Positions 11,441-32,321 of a stretch of 64,000 nt of DNA are shown one piece after another. Each line of letters begins with the position of its first letter. The first letter of the stretch is position 1. This DNA is from Corythoichthys intestinalis (lineage: Eukaryota; Chordata; Actinopteri; Syngnathiformes; Syngnathidae), in NCBI RefSeq assembly GCF_030265065.1, contig NC_080416.1:22714501-22778500 (forward strand). Reading direction: 5' to 3'. The notes under the pieces are model-generated. The model saw only the letters and a list, made by a program, of their open reading frames with translations, searched no databases and was not told the origin of the DNA. The position numbers and the translations under genes were made by a program.

Positions 11441-13244
11441 GCCATAACGAGTATTTATTTATTTTGTTATATATTTTAATTTCATTAGTTTAGTTTTTTA
11501 TTAACATTGTATTATTATTTTTTTTTTTTTTTTTTTTTTTTTAAAAGGTCACTTGCCCGAGAAAGGGTTAAGGGCAATTGTCAACTTCTGAAGGGCTGTC
11601 GCCCGTAGTGACCAAAGTCCTTCATAAACGCCAACAAACCCTAACACAAACCCTAGCCCAATAAAAACTCACACAAAACAAAAACATTCAAAACTGATTA
11701 GTCCGTGCTAGACTTTAAAAAAATTAAAACATCCTAACAAGGTCCCACAACAGCACACCCAAAACCCCATCGAGAACAAGCCAATCAAAAAATAGACGAT
11801 GGCTGGATTCAAGCGGCATGCATAACACTTCGATCACCTTTCGTGCTGTACGCAGCCACTAAAATAAGGTGTTGTCGAGAATTGATTTTCTCAGGAAGGT
11901 TAAAGCAAATCCTTGGGGGGGGGGAAACTATGAATAAAAACAATATTGTTATTGTACTCTTCAGCAAATGATTTTGAGCAGGACACACAGAGCCATCTTC
12001 ACAGAAGTTGTTTGTAATTTGTATCTAATCATGCTGAGTGCAAGGATGCAATACATGGAACAAAAATTTTAATCACTTTTTTGAAAAGCCATTTTAAACT
12101 AATATTTAACATGCTCTAGAAACAACATTATGTCATTCTCTAATTTCAGAAAAGAAGCATTCACTGATTGCCATGCTTTGTGCTAAAAAGGGAACAGGGG
12201 CCCTTCAGGGGCCATACAAATTAGAGGTGGGGCTAGAGCCCCTGTGGCCCCACCCCTAAAACCGCCACTGCAACTGATAACTGTCCCTCAATGATCACTA
12301 CTCTTCTATAATCTGGAAAACTCATGTTTCTTGATCTAGCTTATTTGTATGACCTACACAAAACAGTTAGTGGTATTTCTGTACTTCTAACTTCTTGGTC
12401 CTTAACAAAATTATATGACTCCTGTCAGGGACTGTGGTCACTATCGTGTATAGTATTTAACTCATTGCATGACACTGAAAAACACTCAATTCATTTAAAC
12501 TGGGAAGACTGATTGTGAATGCTCATGTTTCAGTGCCATTGACTGTGCTAGAAATCCAATCCGTTTTGACTGGGAGGCGTCAATCGCAGCCAATGAGTTA
12601 AAAAATATATATATTTCGTGCATGAAATAATAAAACCCTATCATCCCAACTAATTGGTTTGTTCTACACACATGGAGCAATACAGCGGTAGAAGCGTGAG
12701 TCCCTTCCCAATTCTTCCGTCTCAATGCAGTCTCACTGGATTACACAGAGGATCAAGTGGGAGTCAGGCATTGGATTTCAAGAGTTAAGCACATGGATAA
12801 TTATCCTCTTTCTCCCCCTTTTTTTAGAGCCAAAAAAGTGCCCGCTTTCCTCTGAGCCAGTTTAAGCAGTCACGCTATCTTGAATGGTTCACGCAAATAT
12901 CAAGACCACTACTATTTTCTTTTTTTAATTAATTCAACACAAATGTTGACCTCACTCACTCATCGCGCACAGATGGGGGGGGGGTCGCGGAGTGATGTCT
13001 GCATACAAGCGCTGCTGTGCGTGCGTTTTGTTTGTGTGTGCCATCTGATATAATCTAACACCTCAGCATGAGCTTGGCCCAGCCTGTCTAGTGTTTGGCA
13101 GAGAGGACGAGCCATCTGAAAAGTGCGTGATGGTAATGTGCTTATAGAATAATATGCTTATGTGTGCTGCCCTTCCTCTCCTTGTCACACACACTCAAAT
13201 GTGAGTGACACACACACACTCATACTGTGTAATATATATACACA
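11441..13244. other. Gene-free stretch
   Basis: No gene is recognised. There is a T-run near 11517-11542. The words 'ggggccacaggggc'-type (on the minus strand) ending in 'accgccactg' at about 12268 look like one end of a hAT-like element related to the one at 17472-18940; its other end was not found. Bases 12530-12600 carry the dispersed 'aatccgttttgactggg ... gcagccaatgag' motif also seen at 21300, 27690, 28965 and 45075. Confidence 0.45.

Positions 13245-13338
<94 letters not shown>
13245..13338. repeat. (TA)n microsatellite
   Basis: A nearly pure alternating TA tract of about 94 bp that abuts the hAT-like element at 13339. Reading frames through it encode only a Tyr-Ile repeat and are not genes. 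Confidence 0.98.
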
Positions 13339-13341
<3 letters not shown>

Positions 13342-13965
13342 GGCTGTCAAACGATTAAAATTTTTAATCGGGTTAATTACAGCTTAAAAATTAATTAATC
13401 GTAATTAATCGCAATTAATCGCAATTCAAACCATCTATAAAATATGCCATATTTTTCTGTAAATTATAGTTGGAATGGAAAGATAAGACACAAGATGGAT
13501 ATATACATTCAACATACGGTACATAAGTGCTGTATTTCTTTATTATAACATTAAATCAACAAGATGGCATTACCATTATTAATTTTCTGTTAATGCGATA
13601 CATGGATAGAAGGACTTGTAGTTTTTAAAAGAAAAATGTTAGTATATGTATATGTTGTTTTCGTTTTAATAAAATTTGTAAAATTTTCAATCAAAAAATA
13701 AACTAGTAGCCCGATATTGTTGATGTCAATAATTATTTACACAATGCTCATGGGTGCTGAAGCCTATAAAATCAGTCGCACCCAAGCGCCAGCAGAGGGT
13801 GGCAAAACTCCATAAAACACAATTAACAAGTGAGCGTTTCACTGTACCGTCATTTAAATGTGTCTGAGCGGGGCATCTGCGTTAATTAATTGCGTCAAAT
13901 ATTTTAACATGATTAATTTAAAAAATTAATTAACGCCCGTTAACGTGATAATTTTGACAGCCCTA
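13339..13965. mobile_element. hAT-like non-autonomous element, TAGGGCTGTCAAA family, intact 627 bp
   Basis: The ends are TAGGGCTGTCAAA and TTTTGACAGCCCTA, and the terminal regions carry repeated 'attaatcg' words. It sits between AT-rich flanks, so the target duplication cannot be told from the (TA)n context. It is the best reference copy for the split element at 1311-3015 and for the pieces carried inside 9182-10238 and 52784-53775. No coding frame. Confidence 0.75.
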
Positions 13966-13970
13966 ATATA

Positions 13971-15261
13971 TAGCTATCGAATATTTTCGTAATCGAGTAA
14001 TCGACAGAAAATCCTACCGATTAATCGAGTAATCGGATAAAACATTTTTTAGGTAAATACCAATTATAAATATACATGAGAAAAAAAGACATTTCATCTA
14101 ATATTGAACCATTTTCAGTCAATCAATGTCTTTATTTTCGATGTACATTGTTGAAAACAGCCAACAATTGCCTCTCAGATGTGACTAGAATAAAAAAAAA
14201 AAGACCAATTCACTGCTTTTACTCCAAAAACTTTTAGATCGTATAAAATATATATATATTTCTTACCTAACAATGCGGTTACGCTTGAAAACACACATCA
14301 CTTAAAAGTTATATGTTTTTCCCACGTGTTTCAATTGAATTTCCATTTGTGTCAAGCCATTTTTAAGTTCTAGATAAGTTTTAAGTTAGTCTAAACTGTA
14401 AGTCCTGATAGTATTTTGAGTTTTTGCAGTGTTCAAAATAAATGTATTGTAACATATCAGGTTATAATAAGGCAGGGATATTTGCATGCGTTCCTGAATG
14501 CACCGCCTGACGTGCGGGGGTGAGGGAGGCGCGGGAGAGCGAGAGACGTGCCTTCCTGTTGTTGTTGTCGTTCCGCAAGTTCCCAAAAAGAAATAATTGC
14601 AACCTAACGAAGCAGGTGACTCTTTGTCAACGTTACAGTATGATACCTGCTGTATTGGAGCACATTAGGGGCCAGTGCTACTTGATGCTTTATCCAGCAA
14701 TGACTACTGAGCTAAAATTGACAGCTAGCTTTATCATATTTTCATTTTACACCCTCATCACTCTACAGTGCTATGTTTCACAGATTAAATACAGCCTGTA
14801 TGTAAGACACGTTAGCCACGCATCGACAGTGGTCTTAATAGAAACCTAGCCCTCCGCAGGGCTAACGTTACTTACGTGAGCGAGTGACAGTAACGTTAAT
14901 CTTATTTATTAGCGCTGAGAAGTGTACTGCTTTAAGATGGCGGCTGTTTACTAACACCGCTGACTCTGTCATTTCGCATCAAGTTCAATGCTACCTGCTA
15001 CCACCGCATCACGCGGGCTAGTTTTTAGCAACGCCGGCGTAGTTTGTAGCGGCTGTCGGCTGCAGAAAGATTTTTTTACTTTTTTTTATTGCTTCTTCCT
15101 CTACGCACGTGACATTAGCGCGTTGTCCCGCATTAAAAGTAGTCCGGGCAAAACGTGATGCTTTGAGCTGGCAAAATTAAACGATTCCTCGAGGAGAATA
15201 AAATTACTCGGATCAGTTTTTAAACTCGAGTTACTAGAGTTGCTCGAGTATTCGTTTCAGC

Positions 15262-15265
<4 letters not shown>
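13971..15265. mobile_element. Non-autonomous DNA element, hAT-like, about 1.3 kb
   Basis: The left end reads TAGCTATCGAATATTTTCGT and the right end, inverted, TAGAGCTGAAACGAATACTC; both carry 'cgagtaat' words next to them. The interior has one G+C-richer part (14470-15180) but no transposase. It is flanked on the right by a (TA)n tract. The class is inferred from the end sequence only. Open frames at 14386-14849 have no recognisable domain. Confidence 0.55.

Positions 15266-15336
<71 letters not shown>
15266..15336. repeat. (TA)n microsatellite
   Basis: A pure TA tract of about 70 bp between the element ending at 15265 and the Tc1-derived MITE starting at 15339. TA is the target of Tc1 elements, which may explain the position of the latter. 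Confidence 0.98.
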
Positions 15337-15338
<2 letters not shown>

Positions 15339-15341
<3 letters not shown>

Positions 15342-15804
15342 CGGTATGAAAAAGTGACTGAACCTTATGGAATTTCTCACATTTCTGCATAAAATCACCA
15401 TCATATGTGTAACATTTATAAGTTTTCATATTTTAATGTATATATAAATATATAGTATGAAAACAATGACAGGAGGGGGGAAAATAAGTAAGTGAACCCT
15501 CTGCCTAAGGAGACTTAAAGAGCAATCGAAACCAATTTTTACCAAACAATTTAAGTCAGGTGTGTGCCCAATCACGGCTGAGTGGTTTAAAGCTGCCCTG
15601 CCCACTATGAAACACACAACTGGTAAGAATTGTGTTGATAAGAAGCATTGTCTGATGTGCATCAATTTTTGGGTGGTTTTAGTAAAAGCAGATACTGTTT
15701 TGTTCATCAGTGTGATTTTGACAAAGATTCGATCACATTTGATGGTGATTTTATGCAGAAATGTGAGAAATTCCTAATTGTTCAGATACTTTTTCATATC
15801 ACTG
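15339..15804. mobile_element. Tc1-derived MITE, 466 bp, family C
   Basis: The ends are CAGCGGTATGAAAAAGTGAC and, inverted, CAGTGATATGAAAAAGTATC. The interior words 'gcaatcgaaaccaatttt', 'gtgtgtgcccaatcac' and 'cattgtctgatgtgcatc' are also found, inverted, in the untranslated leader of the family C element at 20020-20160. It therefore keeps both ends and the leader but has lost the transposase, the classic way a MITE arises from its parent. Confidence 0.88.
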
Positions 15805-17298
15805 ATATATATATAATACAACCTATATGACACCACATTGCTTGACAATTAATCATTTATTCTGTCCAATTATAAATCCTTCCTTAACCCTTTTGCTGCT
15901 TACATAACATGTCGTGGTTCAATTTTAAACTACAAAGCATTTCAAAATGGATTGTTAGCCTGTCTGGCATTTCAAGAAATGATTTAAAAATATTTTTACA
16001 TATAGATTTAAAAGACAATAGCATAACAACACCATACTTCTGATACTTCCTACGTTAGTGTGTGGGTAGGGATTTCCAGATGTATGTGAACATTTTATGG
16101 AAATTTAAGATATTTCTTTAACGAATTATTTTAAGGTAATTGCCACCTTGATATGTAAAAAAAACCTGTGTAAACTGAAAAACTGATTCGTAAAACTGCT
16201 GATATTGTACAAATTTTAGTTACAAATTTTCGGATTTGCACAACAAATGTGAATATTTCCAGAATTTACTTGAAATTGTCATTTTTTATGGCTTATGAGA
16301 CTACAAATAAAACATGACTTGAAACATGAAATGGTTGTGACAGTGGTCCCTAAACTAAAATGCAGTCGACTCCCCTGGGTATAATCATTATTGTTTAGCA
16401 ACCTATGCAAAAGTGATGGAAATTTTGAAAGTTCTCTGAAGTGTTTCAACGTCCCTAAAGAACACTGTTACATAAAAACAAATGCAGTACAGCCATGTTA
16501 ATTTCCAAATATTAATATTTCAACCAGTCAACAAGGGTGAAAACTGCCACCTGTGCGAAAGAATTACATAAAATATTTCATTTGATATTTCTTAGCCACT
16601 GAAAAGTCATCAAATGTCATAATGAAAGAATGGAATTTTAGGTAGCTTTAGTACTACCAATACAGTTCAAATTTCCATTGACTGTATATAAGGATGAATA
16701 ACTATTTGAAAAACCAAGACAAGCCATTTTCAAATCCATGCATGCACAGCATTTTATACATTGTGAGCCATCATTTAAGATGCTCGGCTGATCACGTGCA
16801 TTGTCTCGCACTGACACTATATCGCATTGTGCACAATTGTGGTGCTGAAACTGAGCACTTACCACGAGGAGCGGAGAAGAGGAGCTGTGTAGGTCGGAGG
16901 TTGTCAAATGATGTTGTGCTTTTGCCCCGCGTGAATCAATGTCATCGTTTGAGTGGTATTTTGGCGGTTTGGTAGTAAAAAAGCTTTGCACGGCGTCTCC
17001 GGTCTGCACTCTGCTTGCTGTGCGGCTGTTGGGGCTGCAATCAAAGGTGGGGTTGAGTCGAACCGAGGGGGCGCTGCTGAGAAGGAAGAGTGGGATGGAT
17101 GCGAGCCCGTCGCCGTAGTGGGAAAACAGCGACTACGTGTGGCATGATTATGCAACTAAAACCTGATATAATGCAGAATTGCAGGAGAAGGAAAAAATGC
17201 CATTTTATAAATGACTTTCGTGGTGAACCGTTAACTTATAAATATTTCACGATTAGATTTTTTTTATTAACTTTATTCTTGATTGGAGCCAACAGCTA
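15805..17298. other. Gene-free stretch
   Basis: AT-rich, apparently unique sequence up to about 16640, then a more balanced part. The frames at 16638-17155 (up to 123 codons, both strands) overlap each other and show no domain or splice context. I see no RNA gene or repeat. Confidence 0.5.
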
Positions 17299-17471
17299 CA
17301 ATGGTATGAAAAAGTATCTGAACCTTTCGGAAAATCTCACTTTTCAGCATAAAATTACCATCAAATGTGAGCTGATCTTTTTCAAAATCAAACAGATGAA
17401 AAAACAGTGTCTGCTTTAACTAAAACCACACAAACATTTATAGGTTTTCGTATTTTAATGAGGATTGTATG

Positions 17472-17666
17472 CAGTGGCGGACTTGGCAATTTTGGGGCCT
17501 AAGGCGAACATATCCAGGGGCCCTCTTCATGGGTCAGGGGTTATAAAGGTGAGAAGGGTGTGGAGGAAAAATGTTCCGGTACACTAGGGCTGTCCTAAAC
17601 GACAAATTTTCTCCTGATTAGTCAGCCGACTAGTTTTACGATTAGTCGAGTAATCTAATAATTTTC

Positions 17667-17697
<31 letters not shown>

Positions 17698-18940
17698 AAT
17701 TTAGCAATGAAATTTTTGTTGATGCTTATTAATACACAAAACCATTTTGGAACACTTAAATTCTTTATTAAAGTACAAATAATGTTGTAAACAACAATAG
17801 TTAATCACAAATAAACAATGAGGTTAAATGCTGATAGCATTTACTAGTGTAAAAGAATGGAAAGTAAACAGATTCAGCACACTGACGTTGCCTTTCCAAC
17901 ATTATTCAAAACAATTCTTTAAAAAAAAATTCTAGCTTTACTATTATAGTATACTACTATATAATAGTATAATAATCATAATAATTATTCATTGCAATCA
18001 TATTTGTCATAAAGAGTGTCATTTGAAAGCTTTTCTTAGTGTAGAATCTGTATTCTGTAGTAATTACTCAACATATTATAATATTAATTCTGAAGTATGT
18101 GGGATTAACTCCAGAAATCGTTATTTATATGACGAACATTTTATTTTGAAATGTTCACCGGAGGTACGTTTGCTAAACCGCTAACCGAAAGCTTTACACT
18201 CCGTCAAAAAACATTCTTCGTCACTGCTTGTGGTGTCACTAATAGATTTAATTTTTTTTCGTTAGCAAATGCTGTTAACCAGCTGTTGAGTTTTATTCTA
18301 TGACTGATTGGAACTGTACTGCATTTTTTCGCCACAGGGTGTGCTGTCGTGTATTTTATGTTCGGTGTGAAGAAGAAGAAGAAGAAGAAGGAAGTTAAAA
18401 GCGGCATTAGCAGCCTGTTCTCAACTTCTCCCTCACTGCACTTTGGTTCTCATGGAGAGCACGTTCGCTCATGTGTTCGAAATAAACGATAGCCGACGTG
18501 CAAAGTAGCAAGTGAGCTGTAAAAATAGCGAGCTTAGTGGCGTGAAAAACGCGGGAGAGCTAAGTGAAGCTAACGAACAGCTAAGCGATGCTAAACAGAG
18601 CTAAGCGAAGATAAACGGTGCTAAATGAAGCTAAGCGACTGATACTCAGTCCTTCGTCGTAGAACAGTTCATTGTAGTGCGTGTGTGGGGGGGAAAGATA
18701 ATGTAAATGCAGCATTCAAATTGCTTTCTTTTTGGTTTGATATTTGTTTGTTTGGTATGCTGACATAATCATACATGACGAATAGTTGGGGGTGCTGCTG
18801 GCTCCGGTGGCCCAAGCTCTTGCTCGTTGGGGCAAGGGCAGCTGGTTGGGGGCCCCTTACTGGCAGCTGGTTGGGGGCCCCCTATTGGTTGAGGGCCTAA
18901 GGCGATCGCCTACTTCGCCTGAATAGTAGATCCGCCTATG
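17472..18940. mobile_element. hAT-like element, 1469 bp, inserted in the family C Tc1
   Basis: The left end reads CAGTGGCGGACTTGGC and the right end, inverted, CATAGGCGGATCTAC. An exact 8-bp duplication ATTGTATG lies at 17464-17471 and 18941-18948, diagnostic of hAT insertion. Near the ends the words 'ggggcctaaggcgaa' and 'gggcctaaggcgatcgcc' recur. The interior holds a further dispersed piece beginning 'agggctgtcctaaacgac' at about 17586, so nesting may be three deep. No transposase frame is open. Confidence 0.88.
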
Positions 18941-18997
18941 ATTGTATGCAAACAATGACAGAAGGGGGGAAAATAAGTAAGTTAACCATCTCATTTC

Positions 18998-20019
18998 ATA
19001 TTTTGTGCCCCCCCCCCCCACCCACCCACCCCCTTTGGCAGCAATAACTTCAACCAAACGCTTCCTGTAGCTGCAAATGTGCCTGGCACATTGTTTAGAA
19101 CTAATCTTGGCCCATTCTTCTTGACAAAACTGCTGCAGTTTAGTCAGATTCCTGGGATGTCTGGCATGAATGGCTGTCTTTAGGTCATGCCACAGCATCT
19201 CAATGGGGTTCAAGTCTGGACTTTGATTTGGCCACTCCAGAACATGTATTTTGTTCTTCTGAAACCATTCTGAAGTTGATTTACTTCTGTGTTTTGGATC
19301 ATTGTCTTGCTGCAGCATCAATCCGCTTTTTAGCTTCAACTGTCTGACAGACGGCCTAAGGTTTTCCTGCAAAACATCCTGATAAACTTTTGAAATCATT
19401 CTTCCATTAATGATTGCAATTTGTCCAGGCCCTGAGGTAGCAAAACAGCTCCAAATCATGATAGTCCCTTCACCATGCTTCACGGTGGGGATGGGGTGTT
19501 GGTAAGCTATTCCATTTTTCCTCCGCACATGACATTGTGAGTTACTCCCAAACAAATCAACTTTGGTTTCATCACTCCACAAAATATTTGGCCAAAACCT
19601 GTGTCCAAGTGCCTTTCTGCAAACATTAAACAAGCAACAATGTTTTTTTAGACAGCAGTGGCTTTCTCCGTGGAGTCCTCCACTGAACACCATTCTTGGG
19701 CATAGTTTTACATATAGTTTATGTGTGTACAGAGATATTTGACTGTGAACAGTTATTTCTATAAGTCTTTAGCAGACACTCTAGGGTCCTTTTTTACCTC
19801 TCTGAGTATTCTGAGCCGAACTCTTGGCGTAATCCTTGGTGGACGGCCACTCCGTGGGAGAGAAGCAACAGTGCCAAACTCTCTCCATTTGTAGACAACT
19901 TCTCTCACTGTCTGACTGATTGACTGACTTTTAGAGATGGTTTTGTATCCTTTCCCAGCTTTACACAAATCAACAATCCTTGATCGCAATTCTTCAGACA
20001 ACTCTTTTGACCGAGCCAT
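18998..20019 (-). pseudogene. Tc1 transposase, family C, disabled
   Basis: The start MARSKELSEELRSRIVDLCK at 20019 and the paired helix-turn-helix region with 'GRPPRITPR' are open to a stop at 19759. The rest follows in another open piece from 19693, with 'WSDETKVDLFG', 'QQDNDPKHRS' and 'NPIEML' giving the three DDE residues at Tc1 spacing. Near the C terminus a C-rich plus-strand run (19010-19031) has replaced the usual codons by a Gly-rich stretch just ahead of the family's final 'TKY', and the usual stop is out of frame. At least two lesions are present, so no active enzyme is expected. Confidence 0.9.
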
Positions 20020-20170
20020 GATGCACATCAGACAATGCTTCACATCAAGACAGTTCTTACCAGATGTGTGTTTTATAGTGGGCAGGGCAGCTTTAAACCA
20101 ATCCCCAGTGATTGGGCACACACCTGACTTAAATTGTTTGGGAAAAAATTGGTTTCAATTGCTCTTTGAG

Positions 20171-20666
20171 GCCATGTCCACACGTAGCAGGGTATTTGGC
20201 AAAAAGAAGATATTTTTCTACGGTTTGATCTATCATCCACAAGCGTACGCAGATTTAAACCAGTTTTCTTAAAAACGACGGGGAAGGTGAAGATTTGCGA
20301 ATTCTGCGTCTGTGGCTTCATCATGTGGACACTGATAACCGAAGATTTACGTCACTGACTGCGACAAATTTTGTCCCCACGTCACACATGAGACCAATTT
20401 TTACATTTGGAGTATATCAAATAGGCGCTTTTTGCTTTTTTGCATTTTTTTTTACAAAGTCTCGCTGTGCTTCTTATTGAATAATGATTATTTTGGACAA
20501 TTATTTTATTGTTTTGAATGTACTTTAAAATGAATGAAAGTGGTTGGTGTGGAAGTTTGTTTTTTTTTTTCTACACAAACGTGCAGGTGTGGACGCAATT
20601 CTTTTTCCCCAACGTATTAGGGCAGAATCCTCGTTTTTAAAAAACCTTGCTACATGTGGACATGGT
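20171..20666. mobile_element. MITE, 496 bp, with 4-bp target duplication, nested in the Tc1
   Basis: The left end reads GCCATGTCCACACGTAGCA and the right end, inverted, GACCATGTCCACATGTAGCA. TGAG is present on both sides (20167-20170 and 20667-20670). The MITE at 15339-15804 shows the empty site ('gctctttaagtctcc' on the matching strand), which fixes the borders. A 4-bp duplication fits neither hAT nor Tc1; Chapaev-type elements make 4 bp, but this assignment is a guess. No coding frame. Confidence 0.8.
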
Positions 20667-20895
20667 CTGAGTCTCCTTAGGCAGCGGGTTCACTTACTTT
20701 TTTCCTTCCTTCTGTCATTGTTTGCATGCTATCCTCATTAAAATATGAAAACTTATAAATGTTTGGGTGGTTTTAGTTAAACCACACTGTTTTTACATCT
20801 GTGTGATTTTGACAAAGATCAGATCACATTTGTTGGTGGTTTTATGCAGAAATATGAGAAATTCCAAAAGGTTCACATACTTTTTCAAACCACTG

Positions 20896-22631
20896 TACAA
20901 ATACCTGCATTCAGCATCATGAAGGAAAAGATAACACCATTATCATTAGCATCCCAGTGAGGAGAATCTTGTTAGATAAATCGATAAAACACAGAATTTC
21001 TTTTTGTTGTGTAATATCGGAGCAAAACGCTAATAAACGCCTTAATTTATGCCTGTACTATTTAGCCAATCAGATGTGCTCATCCTTCCTCATTACGTCA
21101 TTCATTCATTTTCCATGCCGCATTTTCCTCACGAGGGTCGCGGAGGTGCTGGAGCCTATCCCAGCTAACTATGGGCAGAAGGCAGGGTACACCCTGAACT
21201 GGTCATTACGTCATTAATACCCATTATTACATTCACGTTCCACCTATGCGCGAGTCTATCAGTGTGGGGGTATAGCAGACATCCTCAGCAGTCAATGCTG
21301 TTTAAAATGAATTGGACATCTATCGCCGTCTACGGCAGCCAATGAGCTATGCATGAATACCCAATGTGGTGGCCACAAGAGTCTTCTCCAAACTAAAAAC
21401 ATTTACTGCAATGTCATTTCACTGTCAGTGTGCCGTTATCATAAACCACACATGAACACACACACACACATGAAATGTGTTTTTAACAAGGTACCCAGCA
21501 CTGACAGTTGCAACTGCAAACATAAATCTATTGGACTGTGATCAATATCCTTCGTTCCAATAGGGAAACCACAGTGGCACAACACAATTAAATGTTTCAC
21601 TTGCAAAGCCCTTTTGTTTTCCACAGCTGGAACAAAGCAGACTGAAGTTGAATGAGACCTCTATGAAACATTAATAGCGCCAACGAATCCTAATCAGCTC
21701 ATTGGCATTCCTAAGTGAGAGGTCGTTTAAGCGATGGTCGGCCAGCCCGTTCTTGTCATCCGTCAACAAAGCGATAGAGATCAATGACGTACAAGTTGGT
21801 ACACTTGAAAGGGCACATGGGTCAAAAAAAGATTTGAGGCCTAACGTTGGCTTAATAACAGTGTCAATGCAACGACTGCAATGAGATGTTACAGTAGTTA
21901 TTCACTAGTCCTGGGGAAAAAGGATTGGTCCCTGTCACAAATAGGGGAGAAACTGGAAGTCAAAGTAATTGGGTGATCAAAATAGCTTGTAAACTGAAAT
22001 GAACCCCATTTTATTATTTCAAATAAATGCAGCAAATTGAGACATTTGCGGAATAGACTGATCATTTTACACGACGCCAAAAACTAATGATGGGGCAAAT
22101 ATTTTCGAACTGTTCTGTCTTTTGTGTGCCGACTTCAATTATACGTTGTATATGAATGTATACGTTAATCATACGTTGACTTGAGCGTAAATGATTGTAG
22201 CTAGAAAACCAAAAATATTCAGAAAATCAGTTTATCATGAGGCAAGAAAAAGGAACAGCTAACTTTATAATTTTTTTACTTCTGAATCTCAGTAGGCACG
22301 TAACTATACCGTACTCACGATATAGTACTCAAAGTGAAGTCAATTTTATTTATGTAGCCCTTTGTCACGTCTTACCAGGCTTTACATAGTTGACAAAAAG
22401 GGCGACATTTCCTGAACAAAACCTCCCAAAAGGGCTAAGAAAACTTAAAATATGAAAAAAAAAAATGTATTGTATTCCTATAAACATTTTTAAAGGTCAA
22501 CGTTCATCATGTATTAGATAAAAATCTTGACATTCTGCAATAAAATGCTTCTCAAGCATTTCCTGGAAACTGCTGCATACTAAAGCTACTGTATAGGTGA
22601 ATGTATTTCAGGCAAACCCACTCAAATGAGA
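20896..22631. other. Gene-free stretch between the Tc1 and nup42
   Basis: Apart from the SINE fragment at 21103-21202 and the dispersed 'ggacatctatcgccgtc ... gcagccaatgag' motif near 21310-21345, this looks like unique non-coding sequence. It contains the downstream flank of nup42. The frames of about 60-90 codons have no domain. Confidence 0.5.
21103..21202 (-). mobile_element. 5'-truncated SINE fragment with 13-bp target duplication
   Basis: Read on the minus strand it is the 3' part of the SINE at 48283-48636: 'agctgggataggctccagc', 'ccgcgaccctcgtgagga' and a tail of ATGA units. It is flanked by an exact 13-bp duplication TCATTACGTCATT at 21090-21102 and 21203-21215. Truncation at the 5' end plus a target duplication of this length is the mark of target-primed reverse transcription by a LINE enzyme. 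Confidence 0.82.
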
Positions 22632-22637
22632 TTTATT
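22632..22637 (-). terminator. nup42 polyadenylation signal AATAAA
   Basis: TTTATT on the plus strand is AATAAA on the minus strand, about 32 nt past the nup42 stop codon. A second candidate lies near 22345. The close one would give a very short 3' UTR, so which is used is not known. Confidence 0.45.
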
Positions 22638-22668
22638 CTGAATAGTAAATCAGAAAATACTTTGAGCA

Positions 22669-32321
<9,653 letters not shown>

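Larger units (their letters stand above)
17299..20895 (-). mobile_element. Tc1/mariner element, family C, holding two other transposons
   Basis: The ends are CAATGGTATGAAAAAGTATC and, inverted, CAGTGGTTTGAAAAAGTATG, with TA outside both (17297-17298 and 20896-20897). The total is 3597 bp. Taking away the hAT-like element at 17472-18940 and the MITE at 20171-20666, each with one target copy, leaves about 1.6 kb, the normal size of a fish Tc1 element. The transposase is on the minus strand. Confidence 0.92.

Noticed and set aside
13205-13387. Open frame made of repeated Tyr-Ile
   Set aside because: It is a read through a (TA)n microsatellite; the same happens at 15220-15429.
16638-17155. Overlapping frames up to 123 codons on both strands
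   Set aside because: No domain, no splice context, and frames on both strands cover the same bases.
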